DNA from: CAZEFK01 sp964511405
Lineage (GTDB): Bacteria > Pseudomonadota > Alphaproteobacteria > Elsterales > Elsteraceae
Assembly (NCBI GenBank): GCA_964511405.1
Contig: CAZEFK010000148.1
Location: 1-18,293, forward strand
Direction: 5' to 3'
Length of the DNA: 18,293 bases
The notes under the pieces were generated by a model. That model saw only the letters and a program-made list of their open reading frames with translations, did not search any database and had not been told where the DNA came from. Of the stretch, positions 1 to 6,832 are shown in pieces. A program made the translations under genes and the position numbers. Every line of letters begins with the position of its first letter. Within the stretch, counting starts at the first letter, position 1.

Positions 1-1
1 C

Positions 2-367
2 AAGCAGATCATCCGCGCCGGCCTGGAAGACCACTTCTGCGGCAAGCTGCTCGGCGTGCCCATGGGCTGCGATGTCTGCTACACCAACCACGCCGAAGCC
101 GACCAGGACGACATGGACGCGCTGCTCGCCTTGCTGACCGCCGCCGGCGTGAACTTCGTGATGGGGGTGCCCGGCGCCGACGACATCATGCTCGGCTACC
201 AGAGCACATCGTTTCACGACGCCCTGGCCATGCGCGAGCTGCTGGGGCGGCGGCCGGCGCCGGAGTTCGAGGCTTGGCTGGCGGCGCAGGGCCTGGCCGA
301 CCGTAGCGGCCGGGTCAGGCCTCCCGCGCTGCCGGCGGCCTTCGCCAAGCTGCTGCCGGCCGCGTGA
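2..367 (+). CDS. eutB: Ethanolamine ammonia-lyase large subunit, C-terminal part (5' truncated by window)
   Basis: EutB is the catalytic, adenosylcobalamin-binding large subunit of ethanolamine ammonia-lyase, which converts ethanolamine to acetaldehyde and ammonia in the cytoplasm. Only the last 121 residues are in the window, about a quarter of the usual ~455. The reading frame is open from base 2, so the coding sequence continues upstream of the window. Recognisable EutB stretches are LEDHFCGKLLGVPMGCDVCY, NHAEADQDDMD, NFVMGVPGADDIMLGYQSTS and RPAPEFEAWL near the end. The stop TGA at 365-367 overlaps the eutC ATG (TGATG), which indicates translational coupling. Identification is secure; whether the rest of the gene is intact cannot be seen. 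Confidence 0.96.
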   Translation, partial: KQIIRAGLEDHFCGKLLGVPMGCDVCYTNHAEADQDDMDALLALLTAAGVNFVMGVPGADDIMLGYQSTSFHDALAMRELLGRRPAPEFEAWLAAQGLADRSGRVRPPALPAAFAKLLPAA

Positions 368-1122
368 TGGCGACCGATCCGTCGCCGCCTGACGCCGATC
401 CCTGGGCCTTCCTGCAGAGCCTGACCACGGCGCGCATCGGCCTGCCCCGCAGTGGGGCGTCGCTGGCCACGCGGCCGCTGCTCGAGTTCCGGCTGGCGCA
501 TGCGCAGGCCCGCGACGCCGTGCACGATGGGCTCGACGTCGAGGGCCTGGCGGCGGTGATCCGGCCGCTGTCCGAGACGGTCGTGGTCGACAGCGCCGCG
601 AGCGACCGCCGGACCTATCTGATGCGTCCGGACCTTGGGCGCCGGCTTGGCGATGCCGCCTGTCCCGCGCTCGGCCGCCATGCCGGCGACTACGACCTCG
701 CCATCGTGCTCGCCGACGGCCTGTCAGCGCGGGCGGTTGCTGCGCATGCACAGCCGGTGCTGGCGGCGCTGCTGCCGAGGCTGGCCGGCTGGCGGCTCGC
801 GCCTGTGACGATCGTTCGCCAGGGGCGTGTCGCGGCCGGCGATGCCGTTGCGCTGGCGCTTGGCGCGCGTGCCGTCGTCGTGCTGATCGGCGAGCGTCCG
901 GGCCTGTCGGCGCCCGACAGCCTGGGCGCGTACCTCACCTGGGGGCCGCAGCCCGGGACCACCGACGCCGAACGCAATTGCCTGTCCAACATCCGCGCGG
1001 GAGGCCTGGACCATGAGGTGGCGGCGGCGGCGATCGCGCGGTTGCTGGCCGCCATGCGCCAGCTCGGCCGGTCCGGTGTCACCCTCAAAGATGACTCGGC
1101 CAATATCGAGGCGTTGCCATGA
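367..1122 (+). CDS. eutC: Ethanolamine ammonia-lyase small subunit EutC
   Basis: EutC is the small subunit of the B12-dependent ethanolamine ammonia-lyase and helps form the cobalamin site with EutB. The 251-residue length matches standalone EutC. Diagnostic segments are TTARIGLPRSGASLATRPLL (about residues 20-39) followed by EFRLAHAQARDAVH, then YLMRPDLGRRL, DLAIVLADGLSARAV, VVLIGERPGLS and the C-terminal ERNCLSNIR. I chose the ATG at 367, which overlaps the eutB stop; an in-frame GTG at 364 would add one residue. No strong Shine-Dalgarno is visible, consistent with coupling to eutB. Its own stop overlaps the next ATG (ATGA, 1119-1122), so eutB, eutC and the hydrolase form one operon. No eut microcompartment or aldehyde dehydrogenase gene is in view. 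Confidence 0.95.
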   Translation: MATDPSPPDADPWAFLQSLTTARIGLPRSGASLATRPLLEFRLAHAQARDAVHDGLDVEGLAAVIRPLSETVVVDSAASDRRTYLMRPDLGRRLGDAACPALGRHAGDYDLAIVLADGLSARAVAAHAQPVLAALLPRLAGWRLAPVTIVRQGRVAAGDAVALALGARAVVVLIGERPGLSAPDSLGAYLTWGPQPGTTDAERNCLSNIRAGGLDHEVAAAAIARLLAAMRQLGRSGVTLKDDSANIEALP

Positions 1123-1925
1123 TCTTCGAGTTCGAGGGCCGGCCGGTCCATTGGACGGTGATGGGGGTCGGGCGGCCGCTGGTCTTGCTGCATGGCACCC
1201 CGTTCTCGTCGGCCGTTTGGCGCCGCATTGCGCCCCTGCTGGCGCTGACCCGGCGCGTCTTTCAATTCGACCTGCTGGGCTACGGCCAGTCCGATCGGGG
1301 GCCTGGTGACGTTTCCCTGGGCATCCAGAACCGCCTGTTCGCAGCGCTGCTGCGGATGTGGCAGCTCGATCGGCCCGATGTCGTGGCGCACGACTTCGGC
1401 GGCGCCACCGCCTTGCGCGCCCACTTGCTGGACGGCTGCGAGTATCGGTCCCTGGTTCTCATCGATGTGGTGGCGGTGGCGCCGTGGGGATCGCCGTTCG
1501 TCCAGCATGTCCGCCACCATGAAGCCGCGTTCGCCGGCCTGCCGGCCTATATCCACGCGGCGGTGCTGGATGCCTACCTTGGCAACGCCGCCCATCGGCC
1601 GCTGCCGGCCGACGCGCTGGCGGTCTATCGCGAACCCTGGGAGGGGCCGGTCGGCCAGGCTGCCTTCTATCGCCAGATCGCCCAAATGGACCAGCGCTTC
1701 AGTGACGAGGTCGAGGACCGCTACCAGGCGGTCCGGTGCCCGGTGCAGATCCTGTGGGGCGAAGAGGATCGGTGGATCCCGATCGCCCAGGGACAAGCGC
1801 TGGCTGGCCGCATCGCGGGCAGCCGGTTCCATGCCGTACCCGCCGCCGGGCACTTGGTGCAGGACGATGCGCCGGAGGCGATCGTGGCTGTCGCGGCCGA
1901 GTTTCACGGCACCCTGGCGGGGTGA
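1119..1925 (+). CDS. Alpha/beta hydrolase with Asp nucleophile (epoxide hydrolase / dehalogenase-like)
   Basis: A 268-residue single-domain alpha/beta-hydrolase with no signal peptide. The oxyanion motif HGTP is at residues 25-28. The nucleophile elbow reads AHDFGG with Asp92 where serine esterases carry Ser. The probable acid is Asp217 (WGEEDRW) and the base is His245 (PAAGH). An Asp-Asp-His triad with HGxP is the arrangement of soluble epoxide hydrolases and haloalkane/haloacetate dehalogenases, which work through an alkyl-enzyme ester later hydrolysed by His-activated water. The residue after the nucleophile is Phe, not the halide-binding Trp of many dehalogenases, so an epoxide hydrolase or a related activity is as likely. 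It overlaps eutC by ATGA and is the last gene of that operon. The substrate is unknown; a role tied to ethanolamine-derived compounds is only guilt by association. Confidence 0.85.
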   Translation: MIFEFEGRPVHWTVMGVGRPLVLLHGTPFSSAVWRRIAPLLALTRRVFQFDLLGYGQSDRGPGDVSLGIQNRLFAALLRMWQLDRPDVVAHDFGGATALRAHLLDGCEYRSLVLIDVVAVAPWGSPFVQHVRHHEAAFAGLPAYIHAAVLDAYLGNAAHRPLPADALAVYREPWEGPVGQAAFYRQIAQMDQRFSDEVEDRYQAVRCPVQILWGEEDRWIPIAQGQALAGRIAGSRFHAVPAAGHLVQDDAPEAIVAVAAEFHGTLAG

Positions 1926-1933
1926 AACTCGGC

Positions 1934-1978
1934 CCGGATGGGTCAAAATGATTATTGTCGTTTTGTTTGACTATCCGG
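1934..1978. repeat. Interrupted inverted repeat in an AT-rich patch between convergent genes
   Basis: Outer arms CCGGAT (1934-1939) and ATCCGG (1973-1978) and inner arms GTCAAA (1942-1947) and TTTGAC (1966-1971) are perfectly complementary. They are separated by a small asymmetric bulge (GG against T) and enclose an 18-base loop. The loop edge offers an alternative CAAAA/TTTTG pairing (1944-1948 with 1961-1965). The element lies just after the hydrolase stop and covers the last codons and stop of the convergent LysR gene. It may act as a shared transcription end or mRNA-stabilising hairpin, but there is no clean T-run after the stem on either strand. Confidence 0.55.
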
Positions 1979-2878
1979 TTGCTCGCCATGGGTAAGCAGC
2001 CATTCGAGAAGGCTGTGTGCCTCGGGGCGAAGCGCGCGCTGCGCCGGCCATAGCGCGTAATACGCGCTGGGGGCGGGGATCGACAGGGTCGTCACCCGGA
2101 CCAAGCTGCCCTCGCGGATCAGCGGCGCGATCAGCCGGTCCCAGCCCAGCACCACGCCCTGGCCGTCGAGGGCAGCCTGGACGGCGATGATGGGGCTGTT
2201 CACCCGCCGAAAGTCCGGCATGGCCCCGCGCCAGCGGTTCAGCCGCAGCCATTCGCTCCACGGGATCCAGCTCTGGCGGATGCCGCTGAAGTCGATCAGC
2301 GGCAAGCCGACGAGCGTCGCCAGGTCCGGTACCGGCCCGACCCGGGCCAGCAGCTCGGGGCTGCACACGGGATAGACCACGTCGCCGAACAGCCGCACGC
2401 CGTCCTCGTCAGCCTCCGGGCCGTCGCAATAGCGGATCGCCAGGTCGACGGTCGACAACCGGCTCTCCGCCGGGTCGTCCGAGACGATCTGGTTGAGCGT
2501 CAGCTCGGGATGGCGGCGCCAGAAGGCGCCGAGCCGCGGCATCAGCCAGAAATAGGTTATGGCATGCGTGGTGGCGAGGGTCACCGACCCCGCCCCGGCC
2601 CGACCGCGCAGCCGCGCGAGCGTGTCGCTGATGCTGCCGAAGGCCGACCCGAGGACGCCCTGCAGCTCGGTCCCTTCGGGCGTGAGCCGAACGCCGCGCT
2701 GCAGGCGTTGGAACAGGCGCACGCCCAGGTCCTCTTCGAGGGCTTTGATCTGGCGGCTGACGGCGCCGGGGGTCACGCCCAGCTCATGGGCGGCCAGTCG
2801 GAAGTTGGCGCGGCGAGCGGCCGCCTCGAACGCCACCAAAGCGCCAAGCGACGAGGCGTTCAGTCCGCGGCGGGGCAT
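1952..2878 (-). CDS. LysR-family transcriptional regulator (GcvA-like)
   Basis: A 308-residue LysR-type regulator. The N-terminal winged helix-turn-helix is clear: ALVAFEAAARRANFRLAAHE, then LGVTPGAVSRQIKALEEDLG and the wing LFQRLQRGVRLTPEG (about residues 12-68). The periplasmic-binding-like effector domain follows, with the interface segment LMPRLGAFWRRHPELTLNQI. The style resembles the GcvA group. The start is the ATG at 2876-2878, preceded by a weak AAGG. The gene is transcribed divergently from the Rieske oxygenase gene, with 105 bp between the starts. The usual LysR logic, repressing itself and activating the divergent gene with a co-inducer, therefore predicts control of the demethylase gene. 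The effector is not evident from sequence. Its last codons lie in the AT-rich palindrome shared with the convergent eut operon. Confidence 0.92.
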   Translation of the reverse strand: MPRRGLNASSLGALVAFEAAARRANFRLAAHELGVTPGAVSRQIKALEEDLGVRLFQRLQRGVRLTPEGTELQGVLGSAFGSISDTLARLRGRAGAGSVTLATTHAITYFWLMPRLGAFWRRHPELTLNQIVSDDPAESRLSTVDLAIRYCDGPEADEDGVRLFGDVVYPVCSPELLARVGPVPDLATLVGLPLIDFSGIRQSWIPWSEWLRLNRWRGAMPDFRRVNSPIIAVQAALDGQGVVLGWDRLIAPLIREGSLVRVTTLSIPAPSAYYALWPAQRALRPEAHSLLEWLLTHGEQPDSQTKRQ

Positions 2879-2887
2879 GGGGCCTTG

Positions 2888-2911
2888 CGTTGAGGCCAGA
2901 TCACCTCAGCG
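2888..2911. promoter_or_regulatory. Candidate LysR operator (24-bp inverted repeat)
   Basis: CGTTGAGG and CCTCAGCG face each other across 8 bases with one non-Watson-Crick position out of eight, giving TGAGG-N8-CCTCA at the core. It contains a T-N11-A pattern (T2891, A2903), as in LysR boxes. It lies 9 bp before the LysR start, where it could serve autoregulation. It is also about 64 bp upstream of the start predicted from the candidate promoter for the Rieske gene, a typical LysR recognition position. Seen directly: the repeat. Inferred: the binding protein. Confidence 0.5.
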
Positions 2912-2927
2912 ATGACTCGAATGCGCG

Positions 2928-2957
2928 TTGAATTCCGCTTGTCCGGCATCGGATCAT
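2928..2957 (+). promoter_or_regulatory. Weak candidate sigma-70-type promoter for the Rieske gene
   Basis: TTGAAT (2928-2933), 18 bases, then GATCAT (2952-2957). The -35 is close to TTGACA but the -10 is poor, which would suit an activator-dependent promoter. It is downstream of the inverted repeat at 2888-2911 and upstream of the Shine-Dalgarno at 2971-2975. This is a pattern match only. Confidence 0.3.
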
Positions 2958-2983
2958 CGGGACAGAGGACGGAGGGTTTTTCA

Positions 2984-4243
2984 ATGCCGTTGGATCAAGT
3001 CAAGGCCGCAGGTTCCGACATCCGGACGCTGATCGCCCGCCGACGCCCGGGCTTCAGCCTGGATGCGCCGTTCTATACCGACCCTGCGATCTTCGCGCTC
3101 GACATGGACGCGATCTTCGCCCGGCATTGGATCTTCGTCGGCGTCGAGGCGGACGTGCCGGAGGCCGGCGACTACGTCACCGTCGATGTCGGCCGCTACT
3201 CGGTGATCGTGGTCCGCGACGATGATGGCGGCGTGCGTGCCTTCCACAATGTCTGCCGTCATCGCGGCGCGCGGCTCCTGACCGAAGACAAGGGTGTGGT
3301 CGGCAACCTGGTCTGCCCCTACCACCACTGGACCTACGGGCTGACGGGTGCGCTGCTGCATGCCGAAACCACGGGACCCGGCTTCGATCCCAGCTGCTAC
3401 GGCCTGAAGCCGGTAGCCCTGCGGAGCCTGTCGGGCCTGCTGTTTATCTGCCTTGCCGACCAGCCGCCGGCCGACTTCGACGAGATGCAGCGGCTGGTCG
3501 AGCCCTATCTGACGGCCCATAACCTGCGCGACTGCAAGGTCGCGGCGACCATCGACCTGGTCGAGCCGGGCAACTGGAAGCTGACCATGGAAAACAACCG
3601 GGAATGCTACCATTGCGGTGGGCATCCCGAGCTGTTGTGCTCGCTGTTCCACTTTTTCGGCTATTCGGCCGAGGATGTCGGCCCGGCCGAGCGGCCTCAG
3701 TTCGAGCGCTACGAGCGCACGCTCCAGGAGTTCGTCGACATCTGGGAAAGCCAGGGTCTGCCCTGGCGCGCCGTCGAGCTGTTGGACGGCCGCCCGACCG
3801 CCTTTCGCACCGAGCGGCTGCCTTTCGACGGCGCCGGCGAGTCCTTTACGATGGACGCCAAGGCGGCGTCGGCCAAGCCGATCGGCGCCTTCCCGTCGGC
3901 GCGCGCCGGCGGCCTGCATCTACATACCCAGCCCAACGGCTGGTTCCATTTCCTGGCCGACCATGCGGTGACCTTCACGGTCCTGCCGCTCGATGCCGAC
4001 CGCACCCTGGTGCGCACGCGCTGGCTGGTCCACAAGGACGCGGTGGAGGGCGTCGATTACGACCTCGACAACCTGACCCGGGTCTGGCGCGCCACCAACG
4101 AGCAGGATGCCGCCTTCGTCGCCCGCGCCCAGGCCGGCGCCCGCAACCCCGCCTACGAGCCCGGCCCCTACACCCCGATCGAGTATCAGTGCGACAAGTT
4201 CTGCAACTGGTACATCGAGCGTCTGCAAGCCTATCTGGGGTGA
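2984..4243 (+). CDS. gbcA: Rieske non-heme iron oxygenase, glycine betaine/stachydrine demethylase type (GbcA-like)
   Basis: A 419-residue oxygenase component that would remove a methyl group from a quaternary amine, most likely glycine betaine to dimethylglycine with formaldehyde release. The Rieske [2Fe-2S] ligands are C91-x-H93 and C111-x2-H114. The mononuclear iron site has the quaternary-amine demethylase signature ENNRECYHC (E207, H210) with H214, and the C-terminal acidic ligand is likely D375 in NEQD. The C-terminus around FCNWY is typical of this group and unlike ring hydroxylases with a separate beta subunit. I chose ATG 2984 because GGAGG at 2971-2975 sits 8 bases upstream; the longer frame from 2912 has no such support and adds non-conserved sequence. 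The ferredoxin reductase partner (GbcB type) is not in the window. A carnitine monooxygenase or proline betaine demethylase is a less likely alternative; the context supports glycine betaine. Confidence 0.82.
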   Translation: MPLDQVKAAGSDIRTLIARRRPGFSLDAPFYTDPAIFALDMDAIFARHWIFVGVEADVPEAGDYVTVDVGRYSVIVVRDDDGGVRAFHNVCRHRGARLLTEDKGVVGNLVCPYHHWTYGLTGALLHAETTGPGFDPSCYGLKPVALRSLSGLLFICLADQPPADFDEMQRLVEPYLTAHNLRDCKVAATIDLVEPGNWKLTMENNRECYHCGGHPELLCSLFHFFGYSAEDVGPAERPQFERYERTLQEFVDIWESQGLPWRAVELLDGRPTAFRTERLPFDGAGESFTMDAKAASAKPIGAFPSARAGGLHLHTQPNGWFHFLADHAVTFTVLPLDADRTLVRTRWLVHKDAVEGVDYDLDNLTRVWRATNEQDAAFVARAQAGARNPAYEPGPYTPIEYQCDKFCNWYIERLQAYLG

Positions 4244-4353
4244 ACGGACCAACGGGCTGACACCGGCGTCCTCTGCCAATATCGCGTCGCCCGCGGTCAA
4301 ACCCGGCGCCGTCCGATCGCCTCTACTGCCCCGGCAAGGGCATGGAGGGTTCG
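4244..4353 (+). other. Intergenic spacer between Rieske and carnitine dehydrogenase genes
   Basis: A 110-base gap within a co-directional gene group, longer than the other spacers here. I find no convincing terminator or promoter consensus. It ends in GGAGGG (4344-4349), the ribosome binding site for the next gene. It could hold an activator-dependent promoter for the dehydrogenase-thioesterase pair, but nothing specific is visible. Confidence 0.4.
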
Positions 4354-5310
4354 ATGGCGGACGGGACCATGGCGATTGTCGGCACTGGCGTCATCGGTGC
4401 CGGCTGGACCGCGCGGGCGCTGGCGCAAGGGTATGATGTCGTCGCGTGGGACCCGGCGCCGGGGGCTGAGAGCCGGTTGCGTGGGGCGGTGGATCGGGCG
4501 TGGCCGGCCCTGGAGCGGATTGGCTTGGCCGCGGGCGCCTCGCGCGCGCGCCTGCGGTTTGTCGAGCGCCTGGCCGACTGTGTCGCCGGTGCCGCCTTCA
4601 TCCAGGAAAGCGCTCCCGAGCGCGAAGAGCTGAAGGTCGGATTGCTGGCCCAGATCGATGGCGCGGCGCGGCCCGAGGCGGTGATCGCGACATCGACGTC
4701 AGGCCTGCTGCCGTCGCGGCTGCAGGCCGCTTGCCGCCATCCGGAGCGGCTGGTGGTCGGCCATCCCTTCAACCCGGTCTATCTGCTGCCGCTGGTCGAG
4801 GTGGTCGGCGGTCGCCAGACGACACCGGCCGCGGTCGAGCGTGCCATGGCGTTCTATGCCGGCCTCGGCATGCGCCCGCTCCAGGTCCGCAGCGAGGTCG
4901 AGGGCTTCATCGCCGATCGGCTGATGGAGGCATTGTGGCGCGAGGCGCTTTGGCTGGTGAATGACGGCCACGCTACGACCGAGGAGATCGACGCGGCGGT
5001 GGTCTATGGCTGCGGCCTGCGCTGGTCGCTGATGGGCACCTTTCTGACCTTCCACCTTGCCGGCGGCGAGGCCGGCATGCGCCACATGCTCCACCAGTTC
5101 GGCCCGGCGCTGAAGCTGCCCTGGACCAAGCTGGTCGCCCCGGAGCTGACCGAGGACCTGATCGACCGGGTCGTGGCCGGCTGCGAGCACCAGGCGGCCG
5201 GCCGCTCGATCGCGGCGCTCGAGGGGCGGCGCGACCGCTTCCTGGTTGACCTGCTGGGCCTGGTGCGCCGCTATTGGCCCGAGGCCGAGGGGCTGGAGGG
5301 GCGGATCTGA
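4354..5310 (+). CDS. cdhA: L-carnitine dehydrogenase (3-hydroxyacyl-CoA dehydrogenase family)
   Basis: An NAD-dependent dehydrogenase of the 3-hydroxyacyl-CoA dehydrogenase fold, expected to oxidise L-carnitine to 3-dehydrocarnitine. The protein is 318 residues from the chosen start. The Rossmann motif GTGVIGAG is at residues 10-17, and Asp33 after the second strand fits NAD rather than NADP. The catalytic dyad is H137 (GHPFNP) and E149 (LPLVEVV), with the 12-residue spacing of the family. SERLVVG-like context and the STSGLLPSRL segment match carnitine dehydrogenases better than 3-hydroxybutyryl-CoA dehydrogenases. ATG 4354 is preferred over ATG 4342, because GGAGGG at 4344-4349 would lie inside the longer form. 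The thioesterase follows after 4 bases, and rhizobial carnitine dehydrogenases are often fused to such a thioesterase. Substrate assignment rests mainly on the neighbours: thioesterase, BKACE, CdhR-like activator and betaine demethylase. Confidence 0.85.
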   Translation: MADGTMAIVGTGVIGAGWTARALAQGYDVVAWDPAPGAESRLRGAVDRAWPALERIGLAAGASRARLRFVERLADCVAGAAFIQESAPEREELKVGLLAQIDGAARPEAVIATSTSGLLPSRLQAACRHPERLVVGHPFNPVYLLPLVEVVGGRQTTPAAVERAMAFYAGLGMRPLQVRSEVEGFIADRLMEALWREALWLVNDGHATTEEIDAAVVYGCGLRWSLMGTFLTFHLAGGEAGMRHMLHQFGPALKLPWTKLVAPELTEDLIDRVVAGCEHQAAGRSIAALEGRRDRFLVDLLGLVRRYWPEAEGLEGRI

Positions 5311-5314
5311 TCCG

Positions 5315-5782
5315 ATGACGCTGCCGCTGCTCGACTGCCAAGTCCTGTCCGAGTGGGTCGACTACAACGGCCACATGAACGATGCCTACTATGGCGTCGC
5401 CTTCAGCCGGGCGACCGACAGCCTGATGGACCGGATCGGGCTCGACGCTGCCGAGCGGGCGCGCTCGCGCCATACCATCTACACGCTGGCCGCCATGACC
5501 CGCTTCCTGCGCGAGGCCAAGCTGGGTGAGGCGCTGTCGATCACGGCCCAGCTGCTGGACCACGACGCGAAGAAGATGGTGGTGTTCCTGGAGATGCGGC
5601 GCGGCAGCGACGTTCTGGCGACATCCGAGCAACTGCTGCTCTGCGTCGACCAGGGCGGGCCGGAGCCGCGATCGGCACCGTTCCCGCCTTTGACGGCCCA
5701 AGCCGTGGCGGCGCTGGCCGCGGCGCACGCCGATCTGCCGCGCCCGGAGGGCGCGGGGCAGGGGATCAGCCTGCGGCGCTGA
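5315..5782 (+). CDS. cdhB: Hotdog-fold thioesterase, probable betainyl-CoA thioesterase
   Basis: A 155-residue single-hotdog acyl-CoA thioesterase of the 4-hydroxybenzoyl-CoA thioesterase type. The motif VDYNGHMNDAYY contains the probable catalytic Asp16, and the helix and strand order agree with the fold (SRATDSLMD, YTLAAMTRFLREAKLGEALS, KKMVVFLEMRR). In carnitine degradation this family hydrolyses betainyl-CoA to glycine betaine and CoA. Immediate linkage to the carnitine dehydrogenase gene (4-base gap) supports that role, and the same two domains are one polypeptide in several rhizobia. I chose ATG 5315: the conserved domain begins right after it, and GGAGGGG at 5295-5301 lies upstream. 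The 3' end overlaps the convergent AraC-type gene by 17 bases. A general short-chain thioesterase cannot be excluded from sequence alone. Confidence 0.8.
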   Translation: MTLPLLDCQVLSEWVDYNGHMNDAYYGVAFSRATDSLMDRIGLDAAERARSRHTIYTLAAMTRFLREAKLGEALSITAQLLDHDAKKMVVFLEMRRGSDVLATSEQLLLCVDQGGPEPRSAPFPPLTAQAVAALAAAHADLPRPEGAGQGISLRR

Positions 5783-6800
5783 TCCCGACGGCGCCTTCGG
5801 CCGCACCGGACCGGCTGTCCGGTGCCGGGACGGACAGCCGCTCGCGGCGGTCTTGCCGGGGCGCCAAGCCGAAATGCGCCCGGTAGGAGCGCGATAGGCA
5901 GGACGCCGACGAGAAGCCGGACGCCATGGCGATCTCGACCACGCTCAGGTCGGTCTGACGCAGCAGCTCGCGAGCCCGCTTCAGTCGCAGGGCCAGGTAG
6001 TAGCTGGACGGCGTGGTCGACAGATGCTGCCGGAACAGCCGTTCGAGCTGGCGCATCGAGACGTCGCCCGCCGCCGCCAGGTCCTCGTTGGCGATCGGCC
6101 GCTCGATGTTGCGCTCCATCAGGTCGACGATCTTCAGCAGTTTGGCGTTGGCGACGCCGAGCCGGCTGGCCAGCGCCATGCGCTGATGATCGCGCCGATC
6201 CCGGATGCGGTGATGGATGAACTGTTCCGAGACCGCGACGGCCAGGGCCGCGCCATGTTTGCGGCCGATCATATCCAGCATCATGTCGATCGCGGCGGTG
6301 CCGCCGGCGCAGGTGAAGCAGCGGCCATCGGTTTCGAACAGCTCGTCCGAGACGTCGATATGCGGGTATTCCTCGCGGAACGCCGACACGGCCTCCCAAT
6401 GCATGGTTACCCGCGCCTCGTCCAGCAACCCCGCGGCAGCCAGGATGTGCGGGCCGGTGTCGAGGGCGCCCAGCCGCGTGCCGCCGCGGGCCAGCCGCCG
6501 CAGCGATGCCAGCAGCGCCTTGTCCTCATAGCGTCGGGGCTCGAATCCGGCGCACAGAATCAGGGTCGGGATGGCGCGGACATCGCTCACCGCCGCCTCG
6601 ACCGGGATCGCGATGCCGTTGGACGCCGGCACCGGCGCGCCGTCCAGGGAATAGGCGTGCCACGAGAACAGCGGGCGTGCCGCGAGTCGGTTGGCCACCC
6701 GCAGGGGCTCGACGGCTGACGAGAACGCCATCATCGAGAACTGCGGAACTAACAGGAATCCGACGGGTTCGGCCCCCGTGCCCGGATCGGTGTGGACCAT
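5766..6800 (-). CDS. cdhR: GlxA/CdhR-type AraC-family transcriptional activator (DJ-1/PfpI-like N-domain)
   Basis: A 344-residue regulator with two parts. Residues ~10-185 form a class I glutamine amidotransferase-like (DJ-1/PfpI) effector domain, with PTLILCAGFEPRRY and GTRLGALDTGPHILAAAGLL. Residues ~220-320 form the double helix-turn-helix AraC domain, with RPIANEDLAAAGDVSMRQLE, LFRQHLSTTPSSYYL and VVEIAMASGFSSASCLSRSY. This architecture is shared by CdhR (carnitine), GbdR (glycine betaine) and ArgR of Pseudomonas. A strong AGGAGGAG (plus-strand 6807-6814) lies 6 bases before the ATG. It is the last gene of the minus-strand transporter run, 32 bases after the CocE-type gene, and is convergent with the thioesterase, overlapping by 17 bases. 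Carnitine or a downstream betaine is the expected inducer; CdhR versus GbdR specificity cannot be settled by eye. Confidence 0.85.
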   Translation of the reverse strand: MVHTDPGTGAEPVGFLLVPQFSMMAFSSAVEPLRVANRLAARPLFSWHAYSLDGAPVPASNGIAIPVEAAVSDVRAIPTLILCAGFEPRRYEDKALLASLRRLARGGTRLGALDTGPHILAAAGLLDEARVTMHWEAVSAFREEYPHIDVSDELFETDGRCFTCAGGTAAIDMMLDMIGRKHGAALAVAVSEQFIHHRIRDRRDHQRMALASRLGVANAKLLKIVDLMERNIERPIANEDLAAAGDVSMRQLERLFRQHLSTTPSSYYLALRLKRARELLRQTDLSVVEIAMASGFSSASCLSRSYRAHFGLAPRQDRRERLSVPAPDSRSGAAEGAVGISAAG

Positions 6801-6832
6801 GTCGGGCTCCTCCTGTCGGCGATGTTACCTCA

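Noticed and set aside
690..1946. 418-codon open frame on the minus strand across eutC and the hydrolase
   Set aside because: It lies antisense to two genes with clear family motifs, its translation has no recognisable domain, and it is the usual by-product of high-GC codon bias.
2912..2983. Longer N-terminus for the Rieske oxygenase
   Set aside because: GGAGG at 2971-2975 sits correctly for ATG 2984, and the upstream residues are not family-like and would cover the candidate promoter.
4244..4353. Promoter or terminator between the Rieske and dehydrogenase genes
   Set aside because: No hairpin with a T-run and no acceptable -35/-10 pair was found by eye.
5766..5830. GC-rich short palindromes at the convergent thioesterase/AraC ends as a terminator
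   Set aside because: Stems are short, lie in coding sequence and lack a T-run; such palindromes are common at this GC content.
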